From positions 4,341,798-4,405,797 of the forward strand of contig NZ_CP036261.1 of NCBI RefSeq assembly GCF_007741475.1: a stretch of DNA of 64,000 nt, written 5' to 3'. The notes below the pieces were generated by a model. The model saw only the letters and a list, made by a program, of their open reading frames with translations. It was not told where the DNA came from and searched no databases. Below, one piece after another: positions 35,687 to 48,400 of this stretch. Both the position numbers and the translations under genes were made by a program. Numbering within the stretch: the stretch's first letter is position 1; every line of letters begins with the position of its first letter. The DNA is from Rosistilla ulvae. Lineage in GTDB: Bacteria > Planctomycetota > Planctomycetia > Pirellulales > Pirellulaceae.

Positions 35687-36487
35687 TTCAATTGATTCCC
35701 CAAGGCACCGGCCTTGTCTTCGGTATTCAAGTTGGATCGTCCGCATCCGGCTGGTTTCGACGGCAAGCACATCTGCGGATCGGATCATCGCAACCCAACG
35801 GTAGGCGAGATCGTGAGCGTAGTCAAAAAATGGTCCCCCGTCTTCCCGTATGCCGTTTGGGCAAATCAACGGCGAGGACGCGTCAAGGGCAGGGCTGATC
35901 AATTTTTCAAACTGGAGCGTCTCAGGAAATGGTAACCCGAAGCGTAAGCGAGGAATTCACACGGCGCCTCGCTTACGCGTCGGGTTACCAAGAGTGCCTA
36001 ACTCCAAACACTGAACGCCCCTGGCGTCAGGGGACCGGTGACAGGAATTCTGCCGCCGTTACGATATGTTGGCTGAGACCGCGCCGTTATCTCGATCCAC
36101 GGCACCCACAAAAGCCCCGACCGCGAGTTGCAAACTCGCCGCGAATACAGCTTAAACATTCTGCACCATCTCGCCCCGTCACGGTTTAGATTGGGCAAGC
36201 AGTATCTATAGAAACACTTGTGTAGTTTTGCTTCGCAACACGAGTCGTTTTACCGCAAATGTCATCGCAGACCTAGAAAAAACTGGTATGTGGCGTGCTC
36301 AGCCGCAGGCGTTCGTTCTCATCCGTGGCCGCGAGTCGATGATCCGCGGCTTGATTAGAAAAATACAGATTTCTTGTGTTGGCCTCCCCACTCTAACTAT
36401 TAAACTCGTCTACTCGCTCCCATTGGAACTAGTTGACGATGTGGCGCCGATGACGACCGTGCTGGCTAAGACCCCCCAAGGCGCAAG
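35687..36487. other. Intergenic region with nested inverted-repeat element
   Basis: Contains the element at 35891-36022. The remainder, including the region upstream of the giant gene, shows no recognisable gene, RNA or strong promoter. Confidence 0.5.
35891..36022. repeat. Nested inverted-repeat element (MITE-like), copy 2
   Basis: The outer arms start AGGGCTGATCA and end AACACTGAACGCCCCT, as at 4354-4475. The inner palindrome is different: 35931-35953 and 35967-35989 (GGTAACCCGA... / ...TCGGGTTACC) are complementary at 22 of 23 positions. No ORF is present. Confidence 0.82.
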
Positions 36488-39400
36488 ATGCTCTCTGCGA
36501 AAAAATATATCGATGGCTTCACTTCACGAATTTTCGAAAAGCGTAAGGCGAGGGCACTTCGCACCGCGTCGCGAACACGTCGCCGGCTGGGTTTACTGGA
36601 ACAACTGGAAGATCGACGGCTGCTGGCGTTGCTTACGCCGGGCAACGTCGCCGAGCTGATCGCCAACATCAACACGGCCAACGCGAATGGTGAGAACGAC
36701 ACCATCGATCTGGGGGGGCAGACGTTTACGCTGAGCCAGGTCGACAATTCTGATAGCGTTTTCGGTAGCGGTGCGAACGGATTGCCGAGACTTCTGAGTG
36801 ACGGTGGACATCGGCTCACGATTCAGGATGGAGCCATCGTTCGAGACCAGTCGCAGGGAAGTCCGCAGTTTCGACTTCTTGAAGTGACGTCTGGGGCCGA
36901 CGTTCAGATTGTCAATCTGACCCTCACCGGAGGGCAAACAGTGAATGGTGGAGGCGTTCTGAACAGCGGCCGGATGAATTTCATCGGCAGCACCGTTTCC
37001 CAAAACTCAGCAACACTCCACGGAGGTGGAATCTTCAATTCCGGAAGATTGACTTTGAGCGACACGACGCTCGTCGGCAACGACGCGGATCTTGACGGCG
37101 GAGGAATTGAGAGTGAGCAGGGGAGACTCAGCGTTGTGAACAGCACGTTGTCGGGTAATGTCGCTGGCCGGAACGGGGGCGCCATTGACGTGTTGGGCGG
37201 CACGCAGGCTATTGTCAGTCAGAGCACCATCGCCGGAAACTCGGCATCCGGCGATGGCGCGTTCTTCATCAACAACGGATCGCTAGCGATTCAAAACACC
37301 CTCCTCTCCGGAAACACAGGGGGCGATGGCTCGATAATCAACGGAGGGACCATTTCCGGCAGCAACAATCTGGCGGACGACGCGAGCTTCCCCGGTCGCA
37401 TTGCCGCAGTGACCAACTTCGAACCCACCCTTGCCGACAACGGCGGTCCCACGCTGACGCACGCGATTCTGGCGGGCAGCAACGCGATTGACATGGGCGA
37501 CAACGCGTTGGCCATCAATCCCGGAGCCGACGCCATGATCGGCGGAGGCGACGACACACCGCTGGCCACCGATCAACGCGGCACCGGCTTCGCCCGAATT
37601 CTGTTCGGAACGGTGGATATCGGGGCGTTTGAAGCCCCTGAAGCTCCGAGCCTGGTCGTGACGACGGATCAGGACGTCACGGACAACACCGACGGGCTCA
37701 CCAGTCTGCGTGAAGCGATTGCGTTTGCGAACCTCACTCCGAACACGCTGGATGAAATCACGTTCGGTGGCGACGGAACAGGTGGCACAACCAACTTCAC
37801 CGATGGTACGGCGGATATTATCACGCTGGGTGGCACACAGCTCGGCATTTCGTCTGACCTCACCATCACCGGCCCCGGATCCGACCTGCTGACCGTGAGC
37901 GGCGATGACTCCAGCCGAGTGTTCAACATCGCCGACGGTGATCACGACGTGACATTCGATTCGCTCTCGATCGCGGACGGGCGAAGAAGCAGCTCCACAG
38001 ACGGGGCAGGCATTCAGAACAATTCGCACGGGCAGATTTTGATCACGGATACCGTGCTGACATCCAATGTTGGTGGGAGTGGCGCTGCGGTCTCTTCGCA
38101 GGACGGCGATTTGACGGTGCGCGACTCGCAATTCATCGACAACCAGTCGGCCGCGGGTGGCGCGGCGATCACGGTCACGCACAACCCTAATTTTGCAACA
38201 GCCCCAGCGACGCACGTCATTATCGAACGCACAACGTTTCGCGAGAATCGATCGACCAACGACGTCAACGGCGGCGGCGGTGTCCTGCTGAATTCCGTTA
38301 ACGGCGGGCAAATGACGGCGATCATCGCGGATTCCACGTTTGTCGACAACATCGGAGCCGGTGATGCCGGAGCACTTTGGAATCGCATTCCAGACATCGG
38401 CACGCTGACCACGATCGTCACTAACAGCACCTTCTCCGGCAACTCCGCCCTTCGCGGCGGGGCGATTCAAAATCAGGGGACGCTGACTCTGGTGAATTCG
38501 ACCGTCGTCAATAACGACGCCACTGGCGGTGCAAGCCCCGACGGCGGCGGTATACTCACCACCAACACCAACCTGACACTCGTCAACTCGATTGTCGCCG
38601 GCAACACGACTGGCGGAGCAACACCCGACGACATTAGCGGAACGATCGACACCACGAACTCCGCATCCAACATCGTCGGCGATGCGGGATCAGCCGGAGG
38701 ACTCACAGACGGCACGAACAACAACCAGGTCAGTGTTTTGATCACCGATGTGATCGACACAACCCTCGCCGACAACGGCGGCCCCACACTGACGCATGCC
38801 CTGATCGCCGGTTCCCCCGCCATCAACGCTGGCGACAATGCACTTGCCACCGGTGATGGGACGACCGGCGGCACGCAACTGTCCACCGACCAGCGTGGCA
38901 CCGGGTTTGCCCGAATCCTCAATGGCACGGTCGATATCGGGGCGTTTGAGGGTTTTGTCGAAGCCCCCAGTCTGGTTGTGACCACGGCCAGCGATGTCGT
39001 CGACAACACCGACTTCCTGACCAGCCTGAGGGAAGCGATTGCGTTTGCAAATCTCACCCCCGACACGCTCGATGAAATCACCTTTGGAGGAGATGGCACA
39101 GGCGGAACCACCAATTTCACCGATGCCATCCCGGATGTGATCACGCTCGGCGGCACGCAACTGACGATCTCCTCCGACATCACCATCAACGGGCCGAGTG
39201 CTGACCTGTTGACGGTGAGTGGCGATGATGCGTCACGGGTGTTCAACATCGCCAACGGCGATCATGACGTGACATTTGATTCACTCACAATCGCCGACGG
39301 ATTCACAAACACTGTTGCAGATGGGGCTGGCATTCTGAACACCTCGTCGGGCATGATTCAGCTTCTGAATGGGGCGGTGGTGGATAACACCTCTGGCAGT

Positions 39401-42400
39401 GACGGAGGCGGAATCCTCTCGTCAAATGGAACCCTCTTGATTCGGGATTCCAGATTCGCGGGCAATTCATCGCACGCCTTTGGAGGTGCAATCCGTGTGA
39501 ACGCCATTGGGATCAGTTCCACGTTGGTTGTTGAGCGTTCCACATTTGAGAACAACACATCGACGTTGAATGGATCGGGCGGAATTCATCTCAATGCTGT
39601 CAACTCCGGGAGCATTACCGCGACAATTAGCGATTCGACGTTTGTGGGAAATACCGCATCGACTTCCCCCAGTGGTCTAGGCGGAGCGATTGAGAACCGT
39701 CAATTCGGAAGTGGCAGTGCTGTGACAACGATCATCAACTCGACGTTCTCTGGAAACTCAGCCCGAAGAGGTGGGGCGATCTACAACAACGAAGGCACAC
39801 TGACGGTGATCAATTCGACCGTCGTCAATAACGACGCCACTGGCGGTGCAAGCCCCGGCGGCGGCGGTATACTCACCACCAACACCAACCTGACACTCGT
39901 CAACTCGATTGTCGCCGGCAACACGACTGGCGGAGCAACACCCGACGACATTAGCGGAACGATCGACACCACGAACTCCGCATCCAACATCGTCGGCGAT
40001 GCGGGATCAGCCGGAGGACTCACAGACGGCACGAACAACAACCAGGTCAGTGTTTTGATCACCGATGTGATCCACACAACCCTCGCCGACAACGGCGGCC
40101 CCACGCTGACGCATGCCCTGATCGCCGGTTCCCCCGCCATCAACGCTGGCGACAATGCACTTGCCACCGGTGATGGGACGACCGGCGGCACGCAACTGTC
40201 CACCGACCAGCGTGGCACCGGGTTTGCCCGAATCCTCAATGGCACGGTCGATATCGGGGCGTTTGAGGGTTTTGTCGAAGCCCCCAGTCTGGTTGTGACC
40301 ACGGCCAGCGATGTCGTCGACAACACCGACTTCCTGACCAGCCTGAGGGAAGCGATTGCGTTTGCAAATCTCACCCCCGACACGCTCGATGAAATCACCT
40401 TTGGAGGAGATGGCACAGGCGGAACCACCAACTTCACCGATGCCACGCCCGACACGATCACCCTGGGCGGCACGCAGCTCGATATCTCCTCCGACATCAC
40501 CATCAGCGGCCCCGGATCCGACCTGCTGACCGTCAGCGGCAACAACGCCAGCCGTGTGTTCGACATTGCAGGTGGCGATCACGACGTGACGCTCGATTCG
40601 CTGACGATTGCGGAGGGAAACACCGGGTATGGGGATGGCGGTGGAATACGGAATCGGTCGACCGGCACGGTGACGATCAGCGACGCGGTCGTGTCCGACA
40701 GCAGGGGGCAAGACGGTGCAGGCATCTACCAGGAGAACGGCACACTCCACTTGGAACGCACCACGGTCCGCGACAACAAGGCGACGTTCGGTGGCGGGAT
40801 GCTTATCGACGGCGGCAATGTGTCGCTGGTCGACAGTTGGGTGGCCAGTAATACGGCCGAAGGTCATAATAGTGCCGGCGGCGGAATTCGCGTCTATGCC
40901 GGAACGCTTACGGTGGTCGGCAGCACGATTTCCGGGAACAGGATAGAGAATGTTGGTCTTCCGGATTATGGCGGTGGGATGAGTATTAGGTCGGCCGGCA
41001 CCGTTGTCATCATCAACAGCACCGTCTCCGGCAACAGGGGGGGGGCTGGTGGTGGCGGGATCAACAGCAACGGATCGCTGACCATGGTCAACTCGACAGT
41101 GACCGGTAATACCGCTGTCAATGGCGGGGGCATTGCACGGGGTATCGGGACGACCACGATCATCAACAGCATCGTGGCGGGCAACACGGCGACAATCGGC
41201 ACCGCCCCGGACGTCTGGGGCACCTTCGTCGGCGACGCCAACAACCTGATCGGCGATACTACCGACAGCACCGGCTTCACCGGCAGCGACATCACCGCAG
41301 TTGACGTCACCACCGTCATCGACACAACCCTCGCCGACAACGGCGGCCCCACACCGACGCACGCCCTGATCACAGGTTCTCCCGCCATTGACGCCGGAGA
41401 CAACGATCTGTCCACCGAAGACGGCACTGCGACTGGCAACGCCCTCACCACCGACCAGCGCGGCACCGGGTTTGACCGCATTGTCGGCGGGACAGTGGAT
41501 ATCGGAGCGTTTGAAGCGGCAACTCCCGCAACCGCGGACGTGAACCTGTCACTCAGCAGCAACGTGGGCAGCGAAGCCGGTGAAACCGTCATCACGGTCA
41601 TCGCCACGGCGGATGCCGTCGTCAGCGCCGAGCAAACCGTGACGGTCAATGTCACCGGCATCGGCATCACGTCGGACGACTTCGATCAACTCACGGCCAC
41701 CATCACCATTGCGGCTGGATCGAACACCGGCACGGCGGATTTCACCATTGAAAATGATACGCTGGTCGAACCGACCGAAACGGCGACCTTTAATCTCTCG
41801 AATCCCTCGGCGGGTCTGACGCTGGGCGCGACCACGTCGGGCACCGTTGCGATCACCGACAACGATTCGTACGACACGGAAGTCACGCTTGTTTCAGGTG
41901 TGTTGACGATTCAGGATATCAACGGCGGCACGTCCAACGATGACTTGACGCTCAGCTATGCTGCGGGCACCTACACACTTACCGACAATGGTGGATTGAC
42001 TATCAATGCGCCGATTGCCGGAGCCACGGGCGACGGCACCAGCACCGTCACATTTTCCGGTACCGACGTAACCGGCATCGTGTTTGATACGCTGGGTGGC
42101 GATGACACGATCACCGTCGATAGTGTTCAGGCGGCGTTGTCTGGTGGGTTCACCATTACCGGGGGAACAGGTTTCGACCGGGCGGTTGTGAACGGCACGA
42201 TCGCCACCACCGGGATCGGAGCGGTGAACATCACGACTTCGGGACCAATTGTCCTAAACAGTGGTTCCAGCGTTACGACAGTCAACGGCGGCATTACGCT
42301 GAATGCGAATTCCGCAGGTGCTCAAACGGCGCGCTTCATCGGGTTGGACGCGAACAACGCCCTGATTCAAACGACGGGAACTGGCAATATCCAGCTACTG

Positions 42401-45400
42401 GGCCACGGCGCAGCCACTGACAGTGGCACCTCGGACCTTTACGGCGTCGACCTGCGAGGCGGAACTCGTGTCCGTTCGACAGCGACCGGTTCCAGTGCGG
42501 GAATGATCACGATCACCGGGTCCGGCGGAAATGCGGCGTCCAATAATTTCGGCGTGCGAATTCTAGGCAGCACCACGAACGTCAGCAGTGTCGATGGCGA
42601 CATCCTGATCACCGGGGCGGGCGGCAACGGATCGAGCTTGTACAATCATGGTATTTTAGCGAGTGGCGGAAGAATCGAATCGACAGGTGCAGGGGAGAAC
42701 GCAGCCTCGATCATCATCACCGGAACCGGCGGCCGCGGCCCGACTGAAGATGACGGTGTGCGAATCAATGGTTTTCAGGTAAGCAGCGTAGCTGGCGAGA
42801 TCACGATCACTGGCACTGGCAACGGAGAAGCACCTGATTTCCGGGCCAGTGGCGCCAGCATTATCGGCGGCGGGACCGCCACGGGCGCGATCACGATCAA
42901 CGCCAATTCGATCGCGTTGCAGGGCACCACCAATGTTCAGTCGACCGCTGCGTTGACCATCCGGCCTCGCACGGCGGGTACGACCATCGGCATCGGCGGC
43001 GGCACGGGCGACCTGAACCTCGACGACACGGAACTGGGAATGCTCAGCGACGGTTTCAGCAGCATCACGATCGGCGATGCCAGCAGCGGTGACATCGACA
43101 TCAACACCGCGACATTCCATGACGCGTTGAACCTGATCACCGGCGGTGAGGTCCATGATCTTACTGGCGCAGATCTCAACATGTCCGGTGGCGACACCGT
43201 AACCGTTGATGGCACGGTGGCTCCCGGTCAATCGCCCGGAATTCTTAGTGTCACTGGTAACTTTGCCTTTGCTGATAACAGCACCTACGAAGTCGAGATC
43301 AATGGTAATTCACCGGGCACGTCGTACGATCAGATCGACGCGACGGGGGCCGTTTCAATCGGATCGGGCGTTGCTCTGGATCTGGGCGGACTTGCTGGAT
43401 TTGTGGGCAGCCGCGTAGGAGGCGAATCATTTAAAATCATCAATCGCACCGGCGGCACGGGCACATTCGATGGACTGCCTGAAGGTGCCACGATCAGCAA
43501 CTTCTTTAGCGGTGACGGTGGTAGGGCACCGCTCGATGCAACGATCACTTATCAAGGTGGTGATGGGGACGACGTAGTACTGACGGTCATCCACCCCGAA
43601 GCTGACCTTTCGGTCACCGTGGATGATGGTCAAACCACAGCGATCCCTGGTGATCCCGTCACTTACACCATTTTCGTCACCAACGATGGCCCCTACTTCG
43701 GATCTCTTCTGTCAATTCTCAGTACATTGCCAGCCAGCCTGACGGGGGTAAGTGTTGCCAGCATCACGCCAACTGGCGGAACTTCTGGCATCACGGACAA
43801 TTCTTCTGGAAACGAACTCGATATCGATGTCGTTAAAATGCCTGTTAGCGGCACACTCACCATTACAGTGACGGGCACCATTGATCCCGGTGTCACGGGC
43901 TCTCTGGATGTCACGGTGAATGTTCCGTATCCCAATGACCCCGTCACTGGCAATAATACGGCAACCGATACGAACACGATCGCCTCTGCGGAAACCCCCA
44001 GCCTGGTCGTGACCACTGACGCGGACATCGAAGATGAGTTCGACGGACTCACCAGCCTGCGGGAAGCGATTGCGTTTGCGAACTCCAATCCCGACGCCAG
44101 TACAATCACGTTTGGCGGAGACGGCACCGGCGGCACCACCAATTTCACCGATGCCATCCCGGATGTGATCACGCTGGGCGGTACCGAGTTGACGATCTCG
44201 TCCGACATCACCATCAACGGGCCGAGTGCTGACCTGTTGACGGTGAGTGGCGATGATGCGTCAAGGGTGTTCAACATCGCCAACGGCGATCATGACGTGA
44301 CATTTGATTCGCTGACCATCGCGGATGGAAAGACGGACCACTTAAATCGTGATGGTGCGGGCATTCGGAGCAATTCGCACGGGCAGATTTCGATCACTAA
44401 TGCTGTGTTGTCCTCGAATGCTGGGGTAGAAAGCGGCGCGGTCTCTTCGCTGGACGGCGATTTGACGGTGCGCGACTCGCAATTTATCGACAACCAGTCG
44501 GACGGGCTTGGCGCGGCGATCACGGTCACGCACAACCCTAATTTTGCAACAGTCCCGGCGACGCACGTCATTATCGAACGCACAACGTTTCGCGAGAATC
44601 GATCGACCAACAACGTCACCGGCGGCGGCGGTGTCGTGCTGAATTCCGTTAACGGCGGGCAAATGACGGCGATCATCGCGGATTCCACGTTTGTCGACAA
44701 CATCGGAGCCGGTGATGCCGGAGCACTTTGGAATCGCATTCCAGACATCGGCACGCTGACCACGATCGTCACTAACAGCACCTTCTCCGGCAACTCCGCC
44801 CGTCGCGGCGGGGCGATTCAAAATCTGGGGACGCTGACTCTGGTGAATTCGACCGTCGTCAATAACGACGCCACTGGCGGTGCAAGCCCCGACGGCGGCG
44901 GTATACTCACCACCAACACCAACCTGACACTCGTCAACTCGATTGTCGCCGGCAACACGACTGGCGGAGCAACACCCGACGACATTAGCGGAACGATCGA
45001 CACCACGAACTCCGCATCCAACATCGTCGGCGATGCGGGATCAGCCGGAGGACTCACAGACGGCACGAACAACAACCAGGTCAGTGTTTTGATCACCGAT
45101 GTGATCGACACAACCCTCGCCAACAACGGCGGCCCCACGCTGACGCATGCCCTGATCGCCGGTTCCCCCGCCATCAACGCTGGCGACAATGCACTTGCCA
45201 CCGGTGATGGGACGACCGGCGGCACGCAACTGTCCACCGATCAACGCGGCACCGGGTTTGCCCGAATCCTCAATGGCACGGTCGATATCGGGGCGTTTGA
45301 GGGTTTTGTCGAAGCCCCCAGTCTGGTTGTGACCACGGCCAGCGATGTCGTCGACAACACCGACTTCCTGACCAGCCTGAGGGAAGCGATTGCGTTTGCA

Positions 45401-48400
45401 AATCTCACCCCCGACACGCTCGATGAAATCACCTTTGGAGGAGATGGCACAGGCGGAACCACCAATTTCACCGATGCCATCCCGGATGTGATCACGCTCG
45501 GCGGCACGCAACTGACGATCTCCTCCGACATCACCATCAACGGGCCGAGTGCTGACCTGTTGACGGTGAGTGGCGATGATGCGTCACGGGTGTTCAACAT
45601 CGCCAACGGCGATCATGACGTGACATTTGATTCACTCACAATCGCCGACGGATTCACAAACACTGTTGCAGATGGGGCTGGCATTCTGAACACCTCGTCG
45701 GGCATGATTCAGCTTCTGAATGGGGCGGTGGTGGATAACACCTCTGGCAGTGACGGAGGCGGAATCCTCTCGTCAAATGGAACCCTCTTGATTCGGGATT
45801 CCAGATTCGCGGGCAATTCATCGCACGCCTTTGGAGGTGCAATCCGTGTGAACGCCATTGGGATCAGTTCCACGTTGGTTGTTGAGCGTTCCACATTTGA
45901 GAACAACACATCGACGTTGAATGGATCGGGCGGAATTCATCTCAATGCTGTCAACTCCGGGAGCATTACCGCGACAATTAGCGATTCGACGTTTGTGGGA
46001 AATACCGCATCGACTTCCCCCAGTGGTCTAGGCGGAGCGATTGAGAACCGTCAATTCGGAAGTGGCAGTGCTGTGACAACGATCATCAACTCGACGTTCT
46101 CTGGAAACTCAGCCCGAAGAGGTGGGGCGATCTACAACAACGAAGGCACACTGACGGTGATCAATTCGACCGTCGTCAATAACGACGCCACTGGCGGTGC
46201 AAGCCCCGACGGCGGCGGTATACTCACCACCAACACCAACCTGACACTCGTCAACTCGATTGTCGCCGGCAACACGACTGGCGGAGCAACACCCGACGAC
46301 ATTAGCGGAACGATCGACACCACGAACTCCGCATCCAACATCGTCGGCGATGCGGGATCAGCCGGAGGACTCACAGACGGCACGAACAACAACCAGGTCA
46401 GTGTTTTGATCACCGATGTGATCGACACAACCCTCGCCAACACTGGCGGAGCAACACCCGACGACATTAGCGGAACGATCGACACCACGAACTCCGCATC
46501 CAACATCGTCGGCGATGCGGGATCAGCCGGAGGACTCACAGACGGCACGAACAACAACCAGGTCAGTGTTTTGATCACCGATGTGATCGACACAACCCTC
46601 GCCAACAACGGCGGCCCCACGCTGACGCATGCCCTGATGATCGACACCACGAACTCCGCATCCAACATCGTCGGCGATGCGGGATCAGCCGGAGGACTCA
46701 CAGACGGCACGAACAACAACCAGGTCAGTGTTTTGATCACCGATGTGATCGACACAACCCTCGCCAACAACGGCGGCCCCACGCTGACGCATGCCCTGAT
46801 CGCCGGTTCCCCCGCCATCAACGCTGGCGACAATGCACTTGCCACCGGTGATGGGACGACCGGCGGCACGCAACTGTCCACCGATCAACGCGGCACCGGG
46901 TTTGACCGCATCATCGGGGACACGGTGGATATCGGTGCGTTTGAATCTTCAGTACCCCGAATATCGGTCAGCCTTGCTAACGGCGTGGATACGGCGTTTC
47001 CTGGTGAGCTGATCTTCTACGACGTCGACCTTCAAGGCTCCTCAGAAATTGTCGACTTCACGGTGACTGTCAATGGCATCACCTATGACAACCTCCCAGC
47101 TGGAGTTTTCAGCGTCCCCGTCGATGCTCCGACCACTCCGGGGCCGTTCACCACGACGATCCAGGTCGATGGCAACTACATCGACGGCACGACACCAAAA
47201 ACCGTCGAGGAAGCGTTGATCGTGGAAACACAAATCCTAAGTCCTGCCGAAGTGAACTTGAGCCTCAGCACCAACAGCGGAGCGGAAGCCGATGAAACCG
47301 AGATCACGGTCACGGCAATGGCCGATTCAACGGTCGTCGGTGACCAATGGGTCAATCTGGGCGTCAGCAATGGCGCAATCACGGCAGGTGACTACTCGCT
47401 CACCGACGACGATCCCAACACGTCGGGGATTCAAATACTGATACCCGATGGTCAGTCCAGCGGCAGCGTGACGTTTACCGTCACCGACGATGACTTGGTC
47501 GAAGCGCTGGAAACCGCGACATTGACGATTTCCGCCCCCTCCAGCGGATTGACCCTGGGCAGCACGCCAATCCAGGACATCCAGATCACCGATAACGACT
47601 TTGCCACACTGTCGATCGAAGCCGCAGAGATTCTCGAAGGCGACAGCGGCACGACTCTGCTGGAATTCACCGTTACGCTCGACGGCAAGTTGTCCGAAGG
47701 CATCAGTCCAGGGTATGAGACCGTCGATGGCTCGGCATCTGGAGGTTTTGTAACCGGCTCAGATTTCCAGCCTGCAGATACTCACGTCCAATTCGATCCG
47801 TCGAACTCTGCGACACAGCAGAAAACCTTTACGATCACAATCAATGGTGACACGGATGTCGAACAGGATGAGACGTTCTTCGTCGATCTGTCGCCTCAAT
47901 TCGGTACGGGCGGTCAAGATATTCGCGTCGTCCCTGGTAAAGGTCGCGCGACCGGGACGATTCTGAATGACGATGTTCAAACCGGTCCTCAACTGTTCTT
48001 TAAAGAGGTGCTCGACGAGCGTGTCTGGTTGGGCGTCAATGACATCTCGCCCGACGGCATCATCGTCTTCGCGTGGGGGACCGAAACCGGCGAGACCTAC
48101 CTGCCTCAGTATGGAGTGACGCTGGGCATTGCCAATGCGACACTTATTTCATTGGCCGAAGGGGGCGCCGACGGCACGACGTCGGGAATCATTCCGATTC
48201 CCTTTACCCCCGAAGGTCAAGCTTACCTGTTCCAAGCCTTTGAGATGGCTCCCAATCCGCAGGTAACCAACGTCTTGCCGCTGAACATCGCCGGTTCGCC
48301 GGTGGTCGTGATGCCGAACAACGCCGCTCCAGAACCGGTCGCGGAACTCCCCAACTTCACCGCAACGGTCGGGAAGCCCTTCGAATTCGATATCGCCGAC

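Noticed and set aside
37283-47992. Many long antisense open frames (up to about 450 codons) opposite the giant gene
   Set aside because: They mirror the repetitive, GC-rich codon pattern of the plus-strand gene, recur wherever its repeats recur, and show no family motifs of their own.
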